Assembly (NCBI RefSeq): GCF_024399315.1
Contig: NZ_CP075170.1
Span: 2,604,001-2,668,000 of the forward strand
Source of the DNA: Chryseobacterium sp. MA9
GTDB taxonomy: Bacteria > Bacteroidota > Bacteroidia > Flavobacteriales > Weeksellaceae
Reading direction: 5' to 3'
DNA length: 64,000 nucleotides
Under the pieces are notes generated by a model, which had not been told where the DNA came from, did not search any database, and saw only the letters and a list, made by a program, of their open reading frames with translations. Made by a program: the position numbers and the translations under genes. This document shows, piece after piece, positions 33,191-44,000 of the stretch. Each line of letters starts with the position of its first letter. Position 1 is the stretch's first letter.

Positions 33191-33805
33191 TTAATGTATT
33201 TCTTTATAAATGTCAAGCAATTCAACCAGGTTGGTAATCTTCAGTTTCTGATATACCCTTCTTTTGTAGGTACCCACAGTAGATTCTTCAATATTAAGGG
33301 CATTCGCTATTTCAAGATTTCCGTTTCCTTTGGCCAAAAGATTAAAAACCTGCAATTCCCTCTCTGATAAATCATCTACTGCTTTTTTCTTTTTATTCCC
33401 TTTCAGCATTTCATGCATCATCTCCGGAGTATAATAGAAACCCTCTTTAAAGACAGATTCAACAGCTTTGACAAAATTTTCAGGGTCACTCTGCTTATTC
33501 AGAAAACCATTTGCTCCTTCTTCAATATACTGCAGGGCAATATTTTCTTTGTAGGATGTAAATATTAAAACAAGAGTATCTTCAGAAATACTTTTTATCT
33601 CTCTGACCATAGATTTGAAAATGCTTCCGGGAAGTTCAATGTCCAGAATAACGAGGTCATATTTTTCAGATTCAATTTTCTTTTTTGCTTCTCCATAGGT
33701 TTCTGCAAAATCGACTTCAAAATGATTAAAATTTTTCTCCAGGATCATAGCTGTCCCGATTCTTACCACATGATGGTCATCTGCAATGAGTATTTTTTTT
33801 GTCAT
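33191..33805 (-). CDS. Response regulator, NarL/LuxR type
   Basis: The 204-residue protein has a receiver domain (residues 1-120; acidic pocket Asp9-Asp10, phospho-acceptor Asp55 in LVILDIELPG, Lys104-region DTLVLIFTS) and a LuxR-type DNA-binding domain (ERELQVFNLLAKGNGNLEIA, then NIEESTVGTYKRRVYQKL). It overlaps the histidine-kinase gene by 4 bases, so the two are translated together and surely form one system. Target genes are unknown; the C1q-like gene beyond the inverted repeat is one candidate by position. Confidence 0.93.
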   Translation of the reverse strand: MTKKILIADDHHVVRIGTAMILEKNFNHFEVDFAETYGEAKKKIESEKYDLVILDIELPGSIFKSMVREIKSISEDTLVLIFTSYKENIALQYIEEGANGFLNKQSDPENFVKAVESVFKEGFYYTPEMMHEMLKGNKKKKAVDDLSERELQVFNLLAKGNGNLEIANALNIEESTVGTYKRRVYQKLKITNLVELLDIYKEIH

Positions 33806-36771
33806 ATTTTAATAAGGATTTTAATAATGGTTCCTTTAGGAGTATTTTTATAAAAAGTCATTTCGGAATTGATTTTCATCATCAGCTGAGCAACCATGTG
33901 AAGACCTAATCCATAATTTTTAAAAGTCATATGTTCGCTCCCTTTTTTCTTAAAAAGTTCAGAATAATAAATCCGTTGTTCATCAGACATCCCGCTACCG
34001 GTATCCGTAATACTGATTTCTATATGTGATTCTGTAGAGGCCGATGTGATCGTAATTTTCCCATCTGAGGTATTTTTCACTGCATTATCAATGATATTAT
34101 GAAAAACTGCAAGGAGAATATTTTTATTAAGCCTGGTCTTCAGTTGGTGATCACAAAAATTGTATATAAACGTATTTTCCCTTGCTGCTATTTCTTCAAA
34201 CAATAGCCTTTTAGTTTCAATCAGATCATAAACTGAATATTCTTCGTCTGTTATATTTCCCTGTTTGTATAGTTCTGTATATTCTTTGAGACTTAATGTA
34301 AATTTATACAGCTGTTCCGAAGTTTTGTAAATGCTGTCAAAATATTTTTTCTGAGTCTTCAAATCTACCGACTGGTTAAGTTCCTGTGAAAGAAGCGCAA
34401 TAAATTTAACAGGTGTAGTAATATCATGGCTTATACTTTCCACCAGCTTTTTTTGATAATCGGATTCATTTTTCAGTTTATTACTGGTTTCCAGCAGCTC
34501 TTTATCTTTATGCACAAGTGTATTTTTCAGCACCTTATTTTTCAATCTTAAAAAATTGGTTCTCATCTGTACAATTACTAAAACGATGAAAACAGCAATA
34601 CCGGCAATCAGGATTTTAAAAAGAAAAGTCTGATAAAAATAGGCTTCAACATCTACAGGAATTGTTTTATAAACGAATTTTCCAGTTTCTGAAGATAAAA
34701 ACCGAACCAAAAGAGTATAATTTCCGGGTTCCATATTGGCCAGCCGAAATGTTTTATCACTTTTAATATTAACCCATGAACTACCCTCATTGTCTAAAAG
34801 CTTAGCCTGCAGATAGATATTTTCCAAGTCGGAATAGTAAGGAATATCAATATAGAGTTCTGCATTTTTATACCCACATTCCAGCAAGAGTTTATCTGTC
34901 AGCTGTATCATCTTTCCATTTACTTTTGCTCGTTCCAGATAGATACTTTCAGACTTTGGATAATAAGTTTTTACATTTTCTGGAGTAAAAAATACAAATC
35001 CACCCATAGAAGGAAACACAAATTCCCCATTCTTCAACTCGTGAGCACAAGGATTGGCACTTCCGTTAAATTCATTATTTAAAAGACCATGCTTTTTAGT
35101 ATAGCGGTAATAAGTGAGCACTTCCTTTGGAGCTTTAATATATTGCAGAAGGGTATTTTTATTCACTTTAAATAATCCATTATCAGATGAGATCCACAAA
35201 TTGGAGTTTTGATCTTCCAGCAGATAATGAGCATTAGCCAGAAAATCATTTTTATCGGATGGAATTTTAATTGCTTTTTGGTCTCTTATTAAATAAATTC
35301 CTCTACTGTAAGTGGTAAACCAGATATTTCCGTCTTTTGTCTTAATGATTTGTTTCACCGGAAGACCTTTTCCGATAAGCTTTACCACTTTATTCCGGCT
35401 GAGGGAAAACACATAGATGCCACCACCGCCTCCCAGATAAAGAAGGTCTTTATTATATCTTAAAACAGCATCTATATTATCTTTACAAGGAATGATTTTC
35501 TCTATTTCCTTAAAATGATCATGTTTAAATAGATAAAGATAAGATTGCTGTCCGCTAACAAGAGATGCCATGTACAGACCTCCGCTTTTGTACAACCCAT
35601 GAATCTCTTTCTCTTCAAAAGAAATAGAATCATATTTTATAAATCCGCTATTTTTATTCCTTATATGAATAGAATTATTTTCGCGGTACACCAGATTTTG
35701 GAAGTTATCCTCCAACATATACCGTTTATCATAAGATTGACGGGCCGGATATATTCTTTCTGATGAACCCTGAGAATATTTAATACCTTCCTGTGTAAGA
35801 ACAGAATGATCTCCATAAGGAACCGCTGCATAACAGACCTCATCCTGATAAGGTAAGTTTTTCCTGGATACGGAGAAATCGGATAGACTTAGAATTTTAA
35901 GCCCATTAATGGAGCTTCCGATATATAATTTATGAGTAGCGTCATCATAAAACATAGCTCCGGAAATCTCTTTACCAATATCCCTGTATTCTAATAAATA
36001 AGTGAGTTTGAATTTTCCTTCTGAGAATTCACTTCTGTATATTTTACCATGGTTGATTAAGAACACCTGTCCGGTGATTTGCTGCCAATAAATTTTTGTT
36101 TCAGGATCTGTATACACAGAAGGTGCACTTATATAGGAATATTTACCTTGGTACAACTGAAATATCTTTTTATTTTCAGTATCAGCAATAAAACCATAAT
36201 CCCCATGCACAAATAATCTCTTTAATTTATGATGGGGGAATCTCACATCAATTTTTGTATTTTTTTTACTTTTCTTATCAATGTAAATAATTCCATTATT
36301 TTCAAAATAATAAGCACCCGCACTTAGCCGGATAAAGTAAGAATCAATGTATGAAATAAATCTTACGGTAATATTATTTTTAACAAGTTGTTTATATACT
36401 TTCTGATTTCCTGTTCCTCCTGGCTTGAAAACCTGGTTGGATGATATAGCATGTGGTTTTCTTTGAGAAATCAGAAGAACATTTTTTTCGGAAGCATTAA
36501 AAATAGTGATACTGTCTTTTTGTATGTTTCCAAAGAAATCACCAAAGCTTAGGTTTTTGAATTTAAAATTTCTGTACTGAACAAAATTACTTCCATCATA
36601 CCGTACAATCCGGCCTTCCATAGACAGCCAGATGAATCCATATTTATCTTTTACGATGTCTTTGATACTGTTTTGAGGCAGACCATTATCCATGTTATAC
36701 CATTGGGAGGTATAGCTTTGCCCGTTGACACATAAAAAAAATAGGAGTGAAATAAAGTAGAGAAGCTTCAT
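33802..36771 (-). CDS. Sensor histidine kinase with beta-propeller and Y_Y_Y periplasmic domains
   Basis: The 989-residue protein has a signal peptide (MKLLYFISLLFFLCVNGQS), propeller repeats of the two-component regulator type (WYNMDNGLPQNSIKDIVKD, DKYGFIWLSMEGRI, and later GNIWFTTYSRGIYL, SNLWISSDNGLFKV), a Y_Y_Y domain (SSWVNIKSDKTFRL, EPGNYTLLVRF), one membrane helix near residue 715 and a kinase core: H-box SISHDITTPVKF with His782, N-box FHNIIDNAVKNT, G1 DTGSGMS and G2 YGLGLHM. Unlike the long hybrid sensors of Bacteroides, it has no fused receiver or AraC domain; the separate LuxR-type regulator downstream takes that role. The signal is unknown. Confidence 0.92.
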   Translation of the reverse strand: MKLLYFISLLFFLCVNGQSYTSQWYNMDNGLPQNSIKDIVKDKYGFIWLSMEGRIVRYDGSNFVQYRNFKFKNLSFGDFFGNIQKDSITIFNASEKNVLLISQRKPHAISSNQVFKPGGTGNQKVYKQLVKNNITVRFISYIDSYFIRLSAGAYYFENNGIIYIDKKSKKNTKIDVRFPHHKLKRLFVHGDYGFIADTENKKIFQLYQGKYSYISAPSVYTDPETKIYWQQITGQVFLINHGKIYRSEFSEGKFKLTYLLEYRDIGKEISGAMFYDDATHKLYIGSSINGLKILSLSDFSVSRKNLPYQDEVCYAAVPYGDHSVLTQEGIKYSQGSSERIYPARQSYDKRYMLEDNFQNLVYRENNSIHIRNKNSGFIKYDSISFEEKEIHGLYKSGGLYMASLVSGQQSYLYLFKHDHFKEIEKIIPCKDNIDAVLRYNKDLLYLGGGGGIYVFSLSRNKVVKLIGKGLPVKQIIKTKDGNIWFTTYSRGIYLIRDQKAIKIPSDKNDFLANAHYLLEDQNSNLWISSDNGLFKVNKNTLLQYIKAPKEVLTYYRYTKKHGLLNNEFNGSANPCAHELKNGEFVFPSMGGFVFFTPENVKTYYPKSESIYLERAKVNGKMIQLTDKLLLECGYKNAELYIDIPYYSDLENIYLQAKLLDNEGSSWVNIKSDKTFRLANMEPGNYTLLVRFLSSETGKFVYKTIPVDVEAYFYQTFLFKILIAGIAVFIVLVIVQMRTNFLRLKNKVLKNTLVHKDKELLETSNKLKNESDYQKKLVESISHDITTPVKFIALLSQELNQSVDLKTQKKYFDSIYKTSEQLYKFTLSLKEYTELYKQGNITDEEYSVYDLIETKRLLFEEIAARENTFIYNFCDHQLKTRLNKNILLAVFHNIIDNAVKNTSDGKITITSASTESHIEISITDTGSGMSDEQRIYYSELFKKKGSEHMTFKNYGLGLHMVAQLMMKINSEMTFYKNTPKGTIIKILIKI

Positions 36772-36797
36772 TCAGTGGGCAAGCGTTAGATTTATGA

Positions 36798-36805
36798 CAA
36801 ATATA
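36798..36805 (-). promoter_or_regulatory. Possible -7 box of the two-component operon
   Basis: TATATTTG on the minus strand matches TAnnTTTG and lies 26 bases upstream of the kinase start codon. No clear TTTG element is found 19-23 bases further up, so the assignment is tentative. Confidence 0.4.
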
Positions 36806-36975
36806 TTATAGAAAATTAAATTAATTGTAAACATTTATCCACAATTATGTGAATTTTTTTCTACATAATTATTTATTAATAATTTATTAATTATAATAAA
36901 TTTGAAAAATCCATACTTGTTCCCTATCAACTTCATGATCATCAGGCATACTAGAAACACAGCTCTTTTTTGAGC

Positions 36976-37013
36976 AAAAAATATGATCTTCTTCAATAGC
37001 TGAAGGAGATCAT
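36976..37013 (-). terminator. Terminator of the XRE regulator gene
   Basis: A 13-bp stem (36983-36995 with 37001-37013) with one internal mismatch and a 5-base loop is followed by a T-run on the minus strand (complement of 36976-36981). It lies 46 bases past the stop codon. Confidence 0.8.
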
Positions 37014-37058
37014 TATTTTATTATTACTTATATTTAATGTGAAGTGTAAAACCAAAGT

Positions 37059-37352
37059 CTACAAAAACTCTTTCGGAATTGAAATATTATTCTTTTTCAT
37101 ATACTCCAAAAGATCCTGATATTTATCTTCATATGCATCTATTCCACATTTATGCGAAATGCTGCAGATATCGGATGGCTTGATGTCTAAAATATTTGAA
37201 ATTTTAGTCAGTATCTCCAGATTGATTTTCACCTTGGAATTCTCAATATCGGAATAAGCTTTCTGGGAAATCCCCATTTCAAAAGCCATATATTCTTGCG
37301 TAAGGTCTTTACTCCTGCGAATTTTCCTGATATTTTGTCCACATACTTTCAT
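37059..37352 (-). CDS. XRE-family helix-turn-helix regulator
   Basis: The 97-residue protein has an N-terminal HTH of the Cro/cI type (IRKIRRSKDLTQEYMAFEMG, then ISQKAYSDIENSKVKINLE, residues about 7-48) followed by ILDIKPSDICSI and a short helical tail. A signature-like CGQ at the start and the Cys-rich SISHKCG segment have no known role. Such small XRE proteins usually regulate nearby or distant genes as dimers. It is divergent from ccoNO, so it could control the oxidase operon, but nothing beyond position shows this. Confidence 0.82.
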   Translation of the reverse strand: MKVCGQNIRKIRRSKDLTQEYMAFEMGISQKAYSDIENSKVKINLEILTKISNILDIKPSDICSISHKCGIDAYEDKYQDLLEYMKKNNISIPKEFL

Positions 37353-37421
37353 CGTTTTTGTTTTAGTAGTTTTAGGTATATTTTAGAAGATTATCTAATA
37401 GCCTCTAACAAAGTTAATAAA

Positions 37422-37429
37422 TACCTTTG
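37422..37429 (+). promoter_or_regulatory. Possible -7 box of the cbb3 oxidase operon
   Basis: TACCTTTG matches TAnnTTTG, 108 bases upstream of the ccoNO start. A -33 TTTG is missing at the usual spacing, which might indicate dependence on an activator. It is tentative. Confidence 0.35.
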
Positions 37430-37537
37430 GCAAAACATTATACACGTTACATGATATTTATTTTCAATATAGAAAAGAGTCAAAAATAAGCCTTTTTTTT
37501 AGAGAAAATATCACTTCGGTAAACACTATTGGAATTT

Positions 37538-39817
37538 ATGGAGACGCAAAAATTTAATTATGACAATAATATTGTCAGAGCATTCCTCTATGCGACTATC
37601 GCATTCGGACTTGTCGGATTTCTGCTGGGGCTTACAGCTGCATTGATGCTTTTTTATCCCGAATTACCTGAATTTTTATTCGGTACGGATGATACAACTA
37701 TTAAAAGCTTAGCTTCGGGCAATATTCAGGGACTGATCAATACTCAGGGAGCAATGGGCTTCGGAAGAATCAGAATGCTTCATACAAGTGCTGTAATTTT
37801 TGCTTTCGTATGTAATTCCTTTTTCTGTGGTGCTTACTACAGTATGCAAAGACTTCTTAAAACCAGAATGTATAGTGATACGCTTTCATGGATCCATTTC
37901 TGGTCATGGCAGTTGATGATCGTTAGTGTAGTGATTACTTTCCTTATGGGAATCAACACATCTAAAGAATACGCGGAACATGAGTGGCCTATTGATATCT
38001 TAATTGCATTCTCATGGATCGTTTTCGGGATCAACATGTTTGGAACTATTGCCAAGAGAAGGGTGAGACATTTATATGTAGCCATCTGGTTCTACATTGC
38101 AACCTGGATTGCTGTAGCGATGCTTCACATCTTCAATAACCTGGAAGTTCCGTTATCTTTCACAAGCTGGAAATCTTATTCTGTATATGCAGGTGTAAAA
38201 GATGCATTAGTACAATGGTGGTATGGGCACAATGCAGTAGCATTTGTATTAACCACCCCTGTATTAGGTCTGATGTATTATTTTATGCCAAAAGCAGCTC
38301 AGCGGCCGGTATTCTCATACAAATTATCCATTATTCACTTCTGGTCGCTGATCTTTGTATATCTTTGGGCCGGGCCTCACCACCTGCAATATACAGCTTT
38401 ACCTGCCTGGGCTCAGGCTGTAGGAACAGGATTTTCTATCATGCTTATTGCACCGTCATGGGGAGGAATGCTGAATGGTCTTCTAACCTTAAGAGGAGCA
38501 TGGGATAAAGTAAGAGAAAATCCAATTCTGAAATTCTTTGTAGTTGCTATTACCTGTTATGGTATGGCTACTTTCGAAGGACCTTTATTGGCAACAAAAT
38601 CATTAAATAAAATTGGTCATTATACCGACTGGGTGATTGGTCACGTACATTTAGGAGCACTTGGATGGAATGGCTTCATGGCATTCGGGGTGGTATATTA
38701 TCTGGTTCCTATCATGTGGAGAACGTCTCTTTGGTCTAAAAAACTGGCCAACTGGCACTTCTGGCTGGGAACATTAGGAATTATTTTCTATGCCGTTCCT
38801 ATGTATATTTCAGGATTCACACAGGGATTGATGTGGAAACAATTCAACCCGGACGGAACATTATTGTGGAAAAACTGGCTGGATACCGTTACTGCGATCA
38901 TTCCTTACTTTAAAATGAGATTCTTAGGAGGTGTTCTCTATCTGTCCGGAGCAATTTTAATGGTCATTAACGTTATCAAAACTGTTAAAGCCGGTTCATT
39001 CCAGAAAGAGGTTCCTGCAGAAGCTCCCGCATTGGCCAACATCAGTACTTCAAGAAAAGAAGGTGAAGGTGTACACCTGTGGCTGGAAAGAACCCCTACT
39101 CTCCTTTCTATATTAGCTTTTATCACGATAGCAATTGGTGGATTGGTGGAAATTGTTCCCACACTTTCATTGAAGCAAAGTGTTCCTACGATCACAGCTG
39201 TAAAGCCATATACACCACTGGAACTGGAAGGCAGAGATCTTTATATCCGTGAAGGATGTAATTCATGCCACTCTCAGATGATCAGACCTTTCCGTGATGA
39301 AGTGGTAAGATTTGAAGGAAAAAACGGGCAGTATTCCAAAGCCGGAGAATTTATTTATGACAGACCTTTTTTATGGGGATCTAAAAGAACAGGACCAGAT
39401 CTTCACCGGGAAGGAGGAAGAAACCCAGATTCATGGCATTTTAAACATATGTATAACCCAAGAATTACGTCTGCCGGTTCTATCATGCCTCGTTTCCCAT
39501 GGTTGATCACCAATAAACTGGACCGCGATCAGATGGTGGATAAGATGAAACTGATGAAAAATGCTTTCGATGTTCCTTATACAAAAGCTCAGATAGATTC
39601 TGCCAACCAATGGGCAGACAACCAATCAAAAGCAATTGTACAGAGAATCTATGCTGAAGCAACGGATGTAAAAGATCAGATGGTAAAAGAAAAAACAGCA
39701 AAAGGAACTGCGTATGTACCGCTTGAACAAAGAGAAATTGTAGCTATGATTGCTTACCTCCAGAGATTAGGTACGGATATTAAAACAACACAGGTACAAA
39801 CAGCCAGCGTAGAGTAA
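37538..39817 (+). CDS. ccoNO: cbb3-type cytochrome c oxidase, fused subunits I and II (CcoNO)
   Basis: Translation from the ATG at 37538-37540 gives 759 residues (a TTG lies three codons earlier). Residues about 1-490 are the CcoN catalytic subunit, with a dozen membrane helices and metal-ligand histidines (MLHTSAVIFAF, WWYGHNAVAFVL, GPHHLQYTALP, GHVHLGALGWNGF). Residues about 530-759 are CcoO, a membrane-anchored monohaem cytochrome c with EGCNSCHSQMIRPF (haem-binding Cys574 and Cys577) and a distal Met region (SIMPRFPWL). The CcoN-CcoO fusion is usual in Bacteroidota. The enzyme reduces oxygen at low tension and pumps protons in the inner membrane. ccoP follows 19 bases later. Confidence 0.95.
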   Translation: METQKFNYDNNIVRAFLYATIAFGLVGFLLGLTAALMLFYPELPEFLFGTDDTTIKSLASGNIQGLINTQGAMGFGRIRMLHTSAVIFAFVCNSFFCGAYYSMQRLLKTRMYSDTLSWIHFWSWQLMIVSVVITFLMGINTSKEYAEHEWPIDILIAFSWIVFGINMFGTIAKRRVRHLYVAIWFYIATWIAVAMLHIFNNLEVPLSFTSWKSYSVYAGVKDALVQWWYGHNAVAFVLTTPVLGLMYYFMPKAAQRPVFSYKLSIIHFWSLIFVYLWAGPHHLQYTALPAWAQAVGTGFSIMLIAPSWGGMLNGLLTLRGAWDKVRENPILKFFVVAITCYGMATFEGPLLATKSLNKIGHYTDWVIGHVHLGALGWNGFMAFGVVYYLVPIMWRTSLWSKKLANWHFWLGTLGIIFYAVPMYISGFTQGLMWKQFNPDGTLLWKNWLDTVTAIIPYFKMRFLGGVLYLSGAILMVINVIKTVKAGSFQKEVPAEAPALANISTSRKEGEGVHLWLERTPTLLSILAFITIAIGGLVEIVPTLSLKQSVPTITAVKPYTPLELEGRDLYIREGCNSCHSQMIRPFRDEVVRFEGKNGQYSKAGEFIYDRPFLWGSKRTGPDLHREGGRNPDSWHFKHMYNPRITSAGSIMPRFPWLITNKLDRDQMVDKMKLMKNAFDVPYTKAQIDSANQWADNQSKAIVQRIYAEATDVKDQMVKEKTAKGTAYVPLEQREIVAMIAYLQRLGTDIKTTQVQTASVE

Positions 39818-39836
39818 CATTTAAAATTGAATTGCA

Positions 39837-40724
39837 ATGAAAACGAGAACCCCAATTTCAATATATATCGCAGCAACGATAGGTTTAACGATCATGGCCT
39901 TTGAAATGTTCGCCAGTGATTCAGGATATTTTTCTTCTCCTTTTTTCTGGGCGCTGATATTAATTGCCATTATCCTCCTGCTGATCATGAATTCGATTGG
40001 AGATCTGGTGGAAAATGAAAGTTTCAACAGATTATCCGAGGAAGAGAAAAAACAATATCTGGCAGAAAAAAAAGTTCCCTATTACCAGAAATTATGGAAC
40101 TCTGCCTTCAAAAAACAATCCGTTACGGAAGAAAAGGATATTCTTATTGACCACGGTTTTGACGGAATTACAGAGCTTGACAACTCACTCCCGAAATGGT
40201 GGATTGGCCTGTTCTGGTTCGGATGTATCTTCTGTGCAGTCTATCTGTTTGCCTTTTCTTTCACAGATTATGCCCATCCGGAAGCAGAGTACACCAAAGA
40301 AGCAAAAACCATGTTAGCATCCATCGAAGAATATGAAAAAACGGCCCCTCAGATCAATCTGGAATCTGCAAAATACAGTGCTGATAATATCGCAGAAGGT
40401 CAGGAACTTTTCAAAACGAATTGTGTTACCTGCCATGGAGACGGAGGAAAAGGAGGTATAGGTCCGAACCTTACTGATACACACTGGATCAATATGAAAG
40501 AAAAAAGTCTATTTAAAAATGTATTCTGGATGCTTGAAAACGGCTCTCCAAACAATCCAACCATGAGACCTTTTATCAAGGAAGGAACCATTACCGGAAG
40601 AGATGCTGAAAAAATTGCAGCCTATATTTATCACATCAATCAGGAAACCGCTCCTATCACAACAGCACAAGGTGGTGCCGCTCCTCAGGGAGAAGAAGTG
40701 AAATGGGAAAACGGAAACAACTAA
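39837..40724 (+). CDS. ccoP: cbb3-type cytochrome c oxidase subunit III (CcoP), single haem
   Basis: The 295-residue protein has two N-terminal membrane helices (TRTPISIYIAATIGLTIMAF and FWALILIAIILLLIMNSIG), a CcoP N-terminal motif around a third helix (DNSLPKWWIGLFWFGCIFC) and one cytochrome c domain with CVTCHGDGGKGG (Cys196, Cys199, His200) and a likely Met ligand in TMRPFI. Proteobacterial CcoP has two haem c sites; only one CxxCH is present here. A separate ccoQ is absent, although the first two helices could play its part. CcoP passes electrons from soluble cytochromes to CcoO. It is followed by a terminator, so this operon lacks the assembly genes ccoGHIS. Confidence 0.93.
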   Translation: MKTRTPISIYIAATIGLTIMAFEMFASDSGYFSSPFFWALILIAIILLLIMNSIGDLVENESFNRLSEEEKKQYLAEKKVPYYQKLWNSAFKKQSVTEEKDILIDHGFDGITELDNSLPKWWIGLFWFGCIFCAVYLFAFSFTDYAHPEAEYTKEAKTMLASIEEYEKTAPQINLESAKYSADNIAEGQELFKTNCVTCHGDGGKGGIGPNLTDTHWINMKEKSLFKNVFWMLENGSPNNPTMRPFIKEGTITGRDAEKIAAYIYHINQETAPITTAQGGAAPQGEEVKWENGNN

Positions 40725-40752
40725 AATTATTATCTATCATATAAACCATGCC

Positions 40753-40842
40753 ACGCCCCCTTTACAACTACTAACATTTGAATTTCATTTTTGCTAACTA
40801 CCTTTTCAACACTAAAAATGATAAAATGGGGGGCGTTTTTTA
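40753..40842 (+). terminator. Terminator of the ccoNO-ccoP operon
   Basis: ACGCCCCC (40753-40760) pairs with GGGGGCGT (40829-40836) and a T-run follows (40836-40841). The 68-base loop is unusually long but the GC-rich stem and T-run are clear. Confidence 0.7.
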
Positions 40843-40860
40843 CAAATAACAATCCTTACT

Positions 40861-40926
40861 TTGGCTGTCTTACTCAACTATTCACTTGACAACTACAAAC
40901 TAGAAATTCCATAAAAAGACAGCCAA
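40861..40926. other. 11-bp inverted repeat between ccoP and tamB
   Basis: TTGGCTGTCTT (40861-40871) is exactly complementary to AAGACAGCCAA (40916-40926), with a 44-base loop. It lies between the ccoP terminator and the tamB promoter. It may be a second terminator hairpin or a site that controls tamB. Confidence 0.5.
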
Positions 40927-40986
40927 GGCAGGATTTTTGCATTCGCAAAAGGGTACCACAACAAAGACCAAGTAAAATAGTATTAT

Positions 40987-40994
40987 TATCTTTG
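40987..40994 (+). promoter_or_regulatory. Possible -7 box of the tamB operon
   Basis: TATCTTTG matches the TAnnTTTG consensus 18 bases before the proposed TTG start of tamB at 41013. Transcription would then begin near 41000, which argues against the earlier TTG at 40992 as the start codon. No good -33 box is seen. Confidence 0.45.
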
Positions 40995-41012
40995 TTAGAA
41001 ACCTCATCGCAT

Positions 41013-44000
41013 TTGAAACTGAAAATCAACACCACAAAACTTTTAAGGCGTATTGCAATAACCTTTATTTCAATATTGGTTCTTCTTACCCTGTTGATAC
41101 TAAGCTTAAAACTCCCTGCCGTTCAAAACTTTATCAAAGACAAGCTTATTGTTTACCTTGAGAAAAAAATCAAAACTCAGGTAAGCCTTGAAAGAGTCTA
41201 TATAGGATTTCCCAACAGCCTTGTCATGGAGAATCTTTATCTCAAAGGACAGGATGTGGATACCCTTCTGGCAGTGAAAAAACTGGATGTAGGTTTGCAT
41301 ATGCTGAAGCTTCTTAATTCTACCGCAGATATTACTTCGGTCAGTATGGAAGGAGCACGTGCCAATGTTGTAAGGAAACCGGACGGCAAATTCAATTTCG
41401 ATTATATCATCGATGCTTTCGCAACCAGTGACAAAGAGGAAAGCTCTTCCAAACCATTCATTATTTCTCTTGATAAAATCAATTTAAAAGATATTGGCGT
41501 GACATTCAATGACCAGCAGTCGAAGAATGATATTAAACTATATTTTAAGTCTTTTGATACCAGGGTAAAAACTTTTGATCTTAATAAAAACAATTACGCT
41601 GTTAATGATATTAATCTTGACGGATTAAAATTAAAGCTAAAACAGGGACTTGTAGAAGAAGTTGCCCAAAAGGTTGAGAAAAAAGTAGACTCTCTTAATG
41701 AAAAGAAACCGATGAATATTGGATTGAGAGGCATTAAGCTTACCCATTTCGATATTGATTACGGTGATGACAATACCAAAACATTTGCAAAAGTCATATT
41801 CAAAGAACTGAGCACAAAGGTTAATAAACTTGATCTTGAAAATAATGCTTACAACATTGCGAATGTATTTCTTTCCGGAGCAGATATTAATGCCAATCTT
41901 TATCTTCCTGCTCAGAATGCCAATCCGAAAAAAACAAAAGAACCTGAAGTTTCCAAAGCCTCCGATCAGGACAAGGCAATGAAACTTCTTTTAGGAAAGC
42001 TTGTTTTAAATGATGTAAAGGTCAATTATAACAATACCGCCATTGCTCCTACCAAACAAGGCATGGACTTTAACCACCTGAATTTTTCAAAAATGAATGT
42101 GGAAGTAAGAAGCTTCAAAATGGAGAATAATACTTTTGCCGGAACTGTGAACACAGCAGAAATCAAAGAAGGAAGAGGCCTGGATATCCAGAAATTCAAT
42201 ACAGATTTCGTGTATGCAGAAAAGGAGGCTTATCTCAAAGACCTTTATCTACAAACCCCAAAAACAATCTTACGTGATGAGGTTATTTTAAACTATAACT
42301 CCATTGACCAGCTAAGCTCAAATCTTGGTGCGGTAAAGATCTCAGCTAACATTAAAGATTCAAAAATAGGATTCTCTGACATTCTGAATCTGGTTCCGAC
42401 TTTAAGGAATACGGTTCCATTCAACAAATATCCGAACGCTATTCTAAATGTTAATGCCAATGTAAAAGGAAGCGTAAATGATCTTTTAATCAGGGATCTC
42501 AAAGTTTCAGGGCTGGATCAGCTTAGGGTAATGGCATCGGGGAAAATTAAAAATGCGATGAATCCTGATCAGTTGTATTACGATCTGAGAATCGGAGAAT
42601 TTTCTTCCAGTGCCAAAACGATATTTAATCTTGTTCCGAAAAATACAATTCCTTCCAATATTTCCCTTCCTTCCCATTTCAGTATCAAAGGAAATGCAAA
42701 AGGCACGACTAAAGTAGTGAATACAGATCTGAACCTCTATTCCACGCTTGGAAATGCCGCTGTCATTGCACAAGTAGATATGCATAGGAAAAATCATGAG
42801 TTATATGATGTAAAAGCAAATCTTCAGGGCATACAGATAGGAAAAATTATTCAGAATAAAGATATTGGTCCCATCACAGCACAGATTGCAGCAAAAGGTG
42901 AAAGTTTTGATTTTAAAAATGCCAATGCGGACCTAAAAGGGCATATTGCTTCCGCGGTTTACAAAGGGTATCGTTATCAAAATATGAATCTTACCGGAAA
43001 GATCAACAAAGGTGCTTACCATGTTATTCTCGATTCAAAAGACCCGAATGCCAGTTTACAGCTGACCGCGTCCGGAGTGTATGATGAAAAAAATCCTACA
43101 GTAAAAGTGAATGGAGAAGTCATCAAACTGGATGTCAATAAACTTGGCTTCTACGAAAAACCGATGATCATTGCCGGAAAAATTGATGGTGATTTCACAA
43201 GTCTTGATCCAAATAATCTGAACGGATATCTGAACCTTAAAGATTTTGCATTCTCAGATACCAAAGAAGTATATCCGGTACAGGAAGTCAACCTGAAAGC
43301 TTCATCCACAAAGGATTCCACACAGATTATTTTCAATTCTCAGATCGCGGATGTAGAACTGAAAGGTAAATATAAACTTACCCAGATTTTTGGTGCTTTA
43401 ACGAAAACTGTTAATCAATATTATCAGTTCCAGAAACCGGAAAAAAGTCAAAAAATTGATCCGGGGCAGCATTTTACCTTCACTGCGAAGATCAAAAATG
43501 ATGATCTGATCAGAAAATTTGTTCCTGATCTGAAAGATTTTGAAACGATAAATCTTGTTGGAAATTATGATGCAGATTCTCAGAAAATTGAGATTGACGG
43601 GCAGATTCCAAGGTTATTATATGGTGAAAATACTATTGAAAAAGGAGCTTTAAAAGTTACCAATGAAAATCAGGCATTGCAGTACAGCCTGAATGTTGCT
43701 GCTTTAAAAAGTTCAAGTTTTTCTTTAAACAAAATAAACATTGACGGAGATGTTGCAGACAATACCATCCGATACAACGTCACTACAAAAGACGAGAAAG
43801 ATGCTACTCAATTCCTGATTGCAGGAAATGCAAAATCACTGAATGACATTACAGAAATATCTTTAAACCCGAACGGATTAAAGCTCAATTATACAGATTG
43901 GAATGTTGCGGAAAACAACAAAATCCAGATCAGCAATAAAGGGATTCTGGCAGATAATTTCATTTTATCCAATGGAAACAGTGAAATTGCTGTTCAGTCT

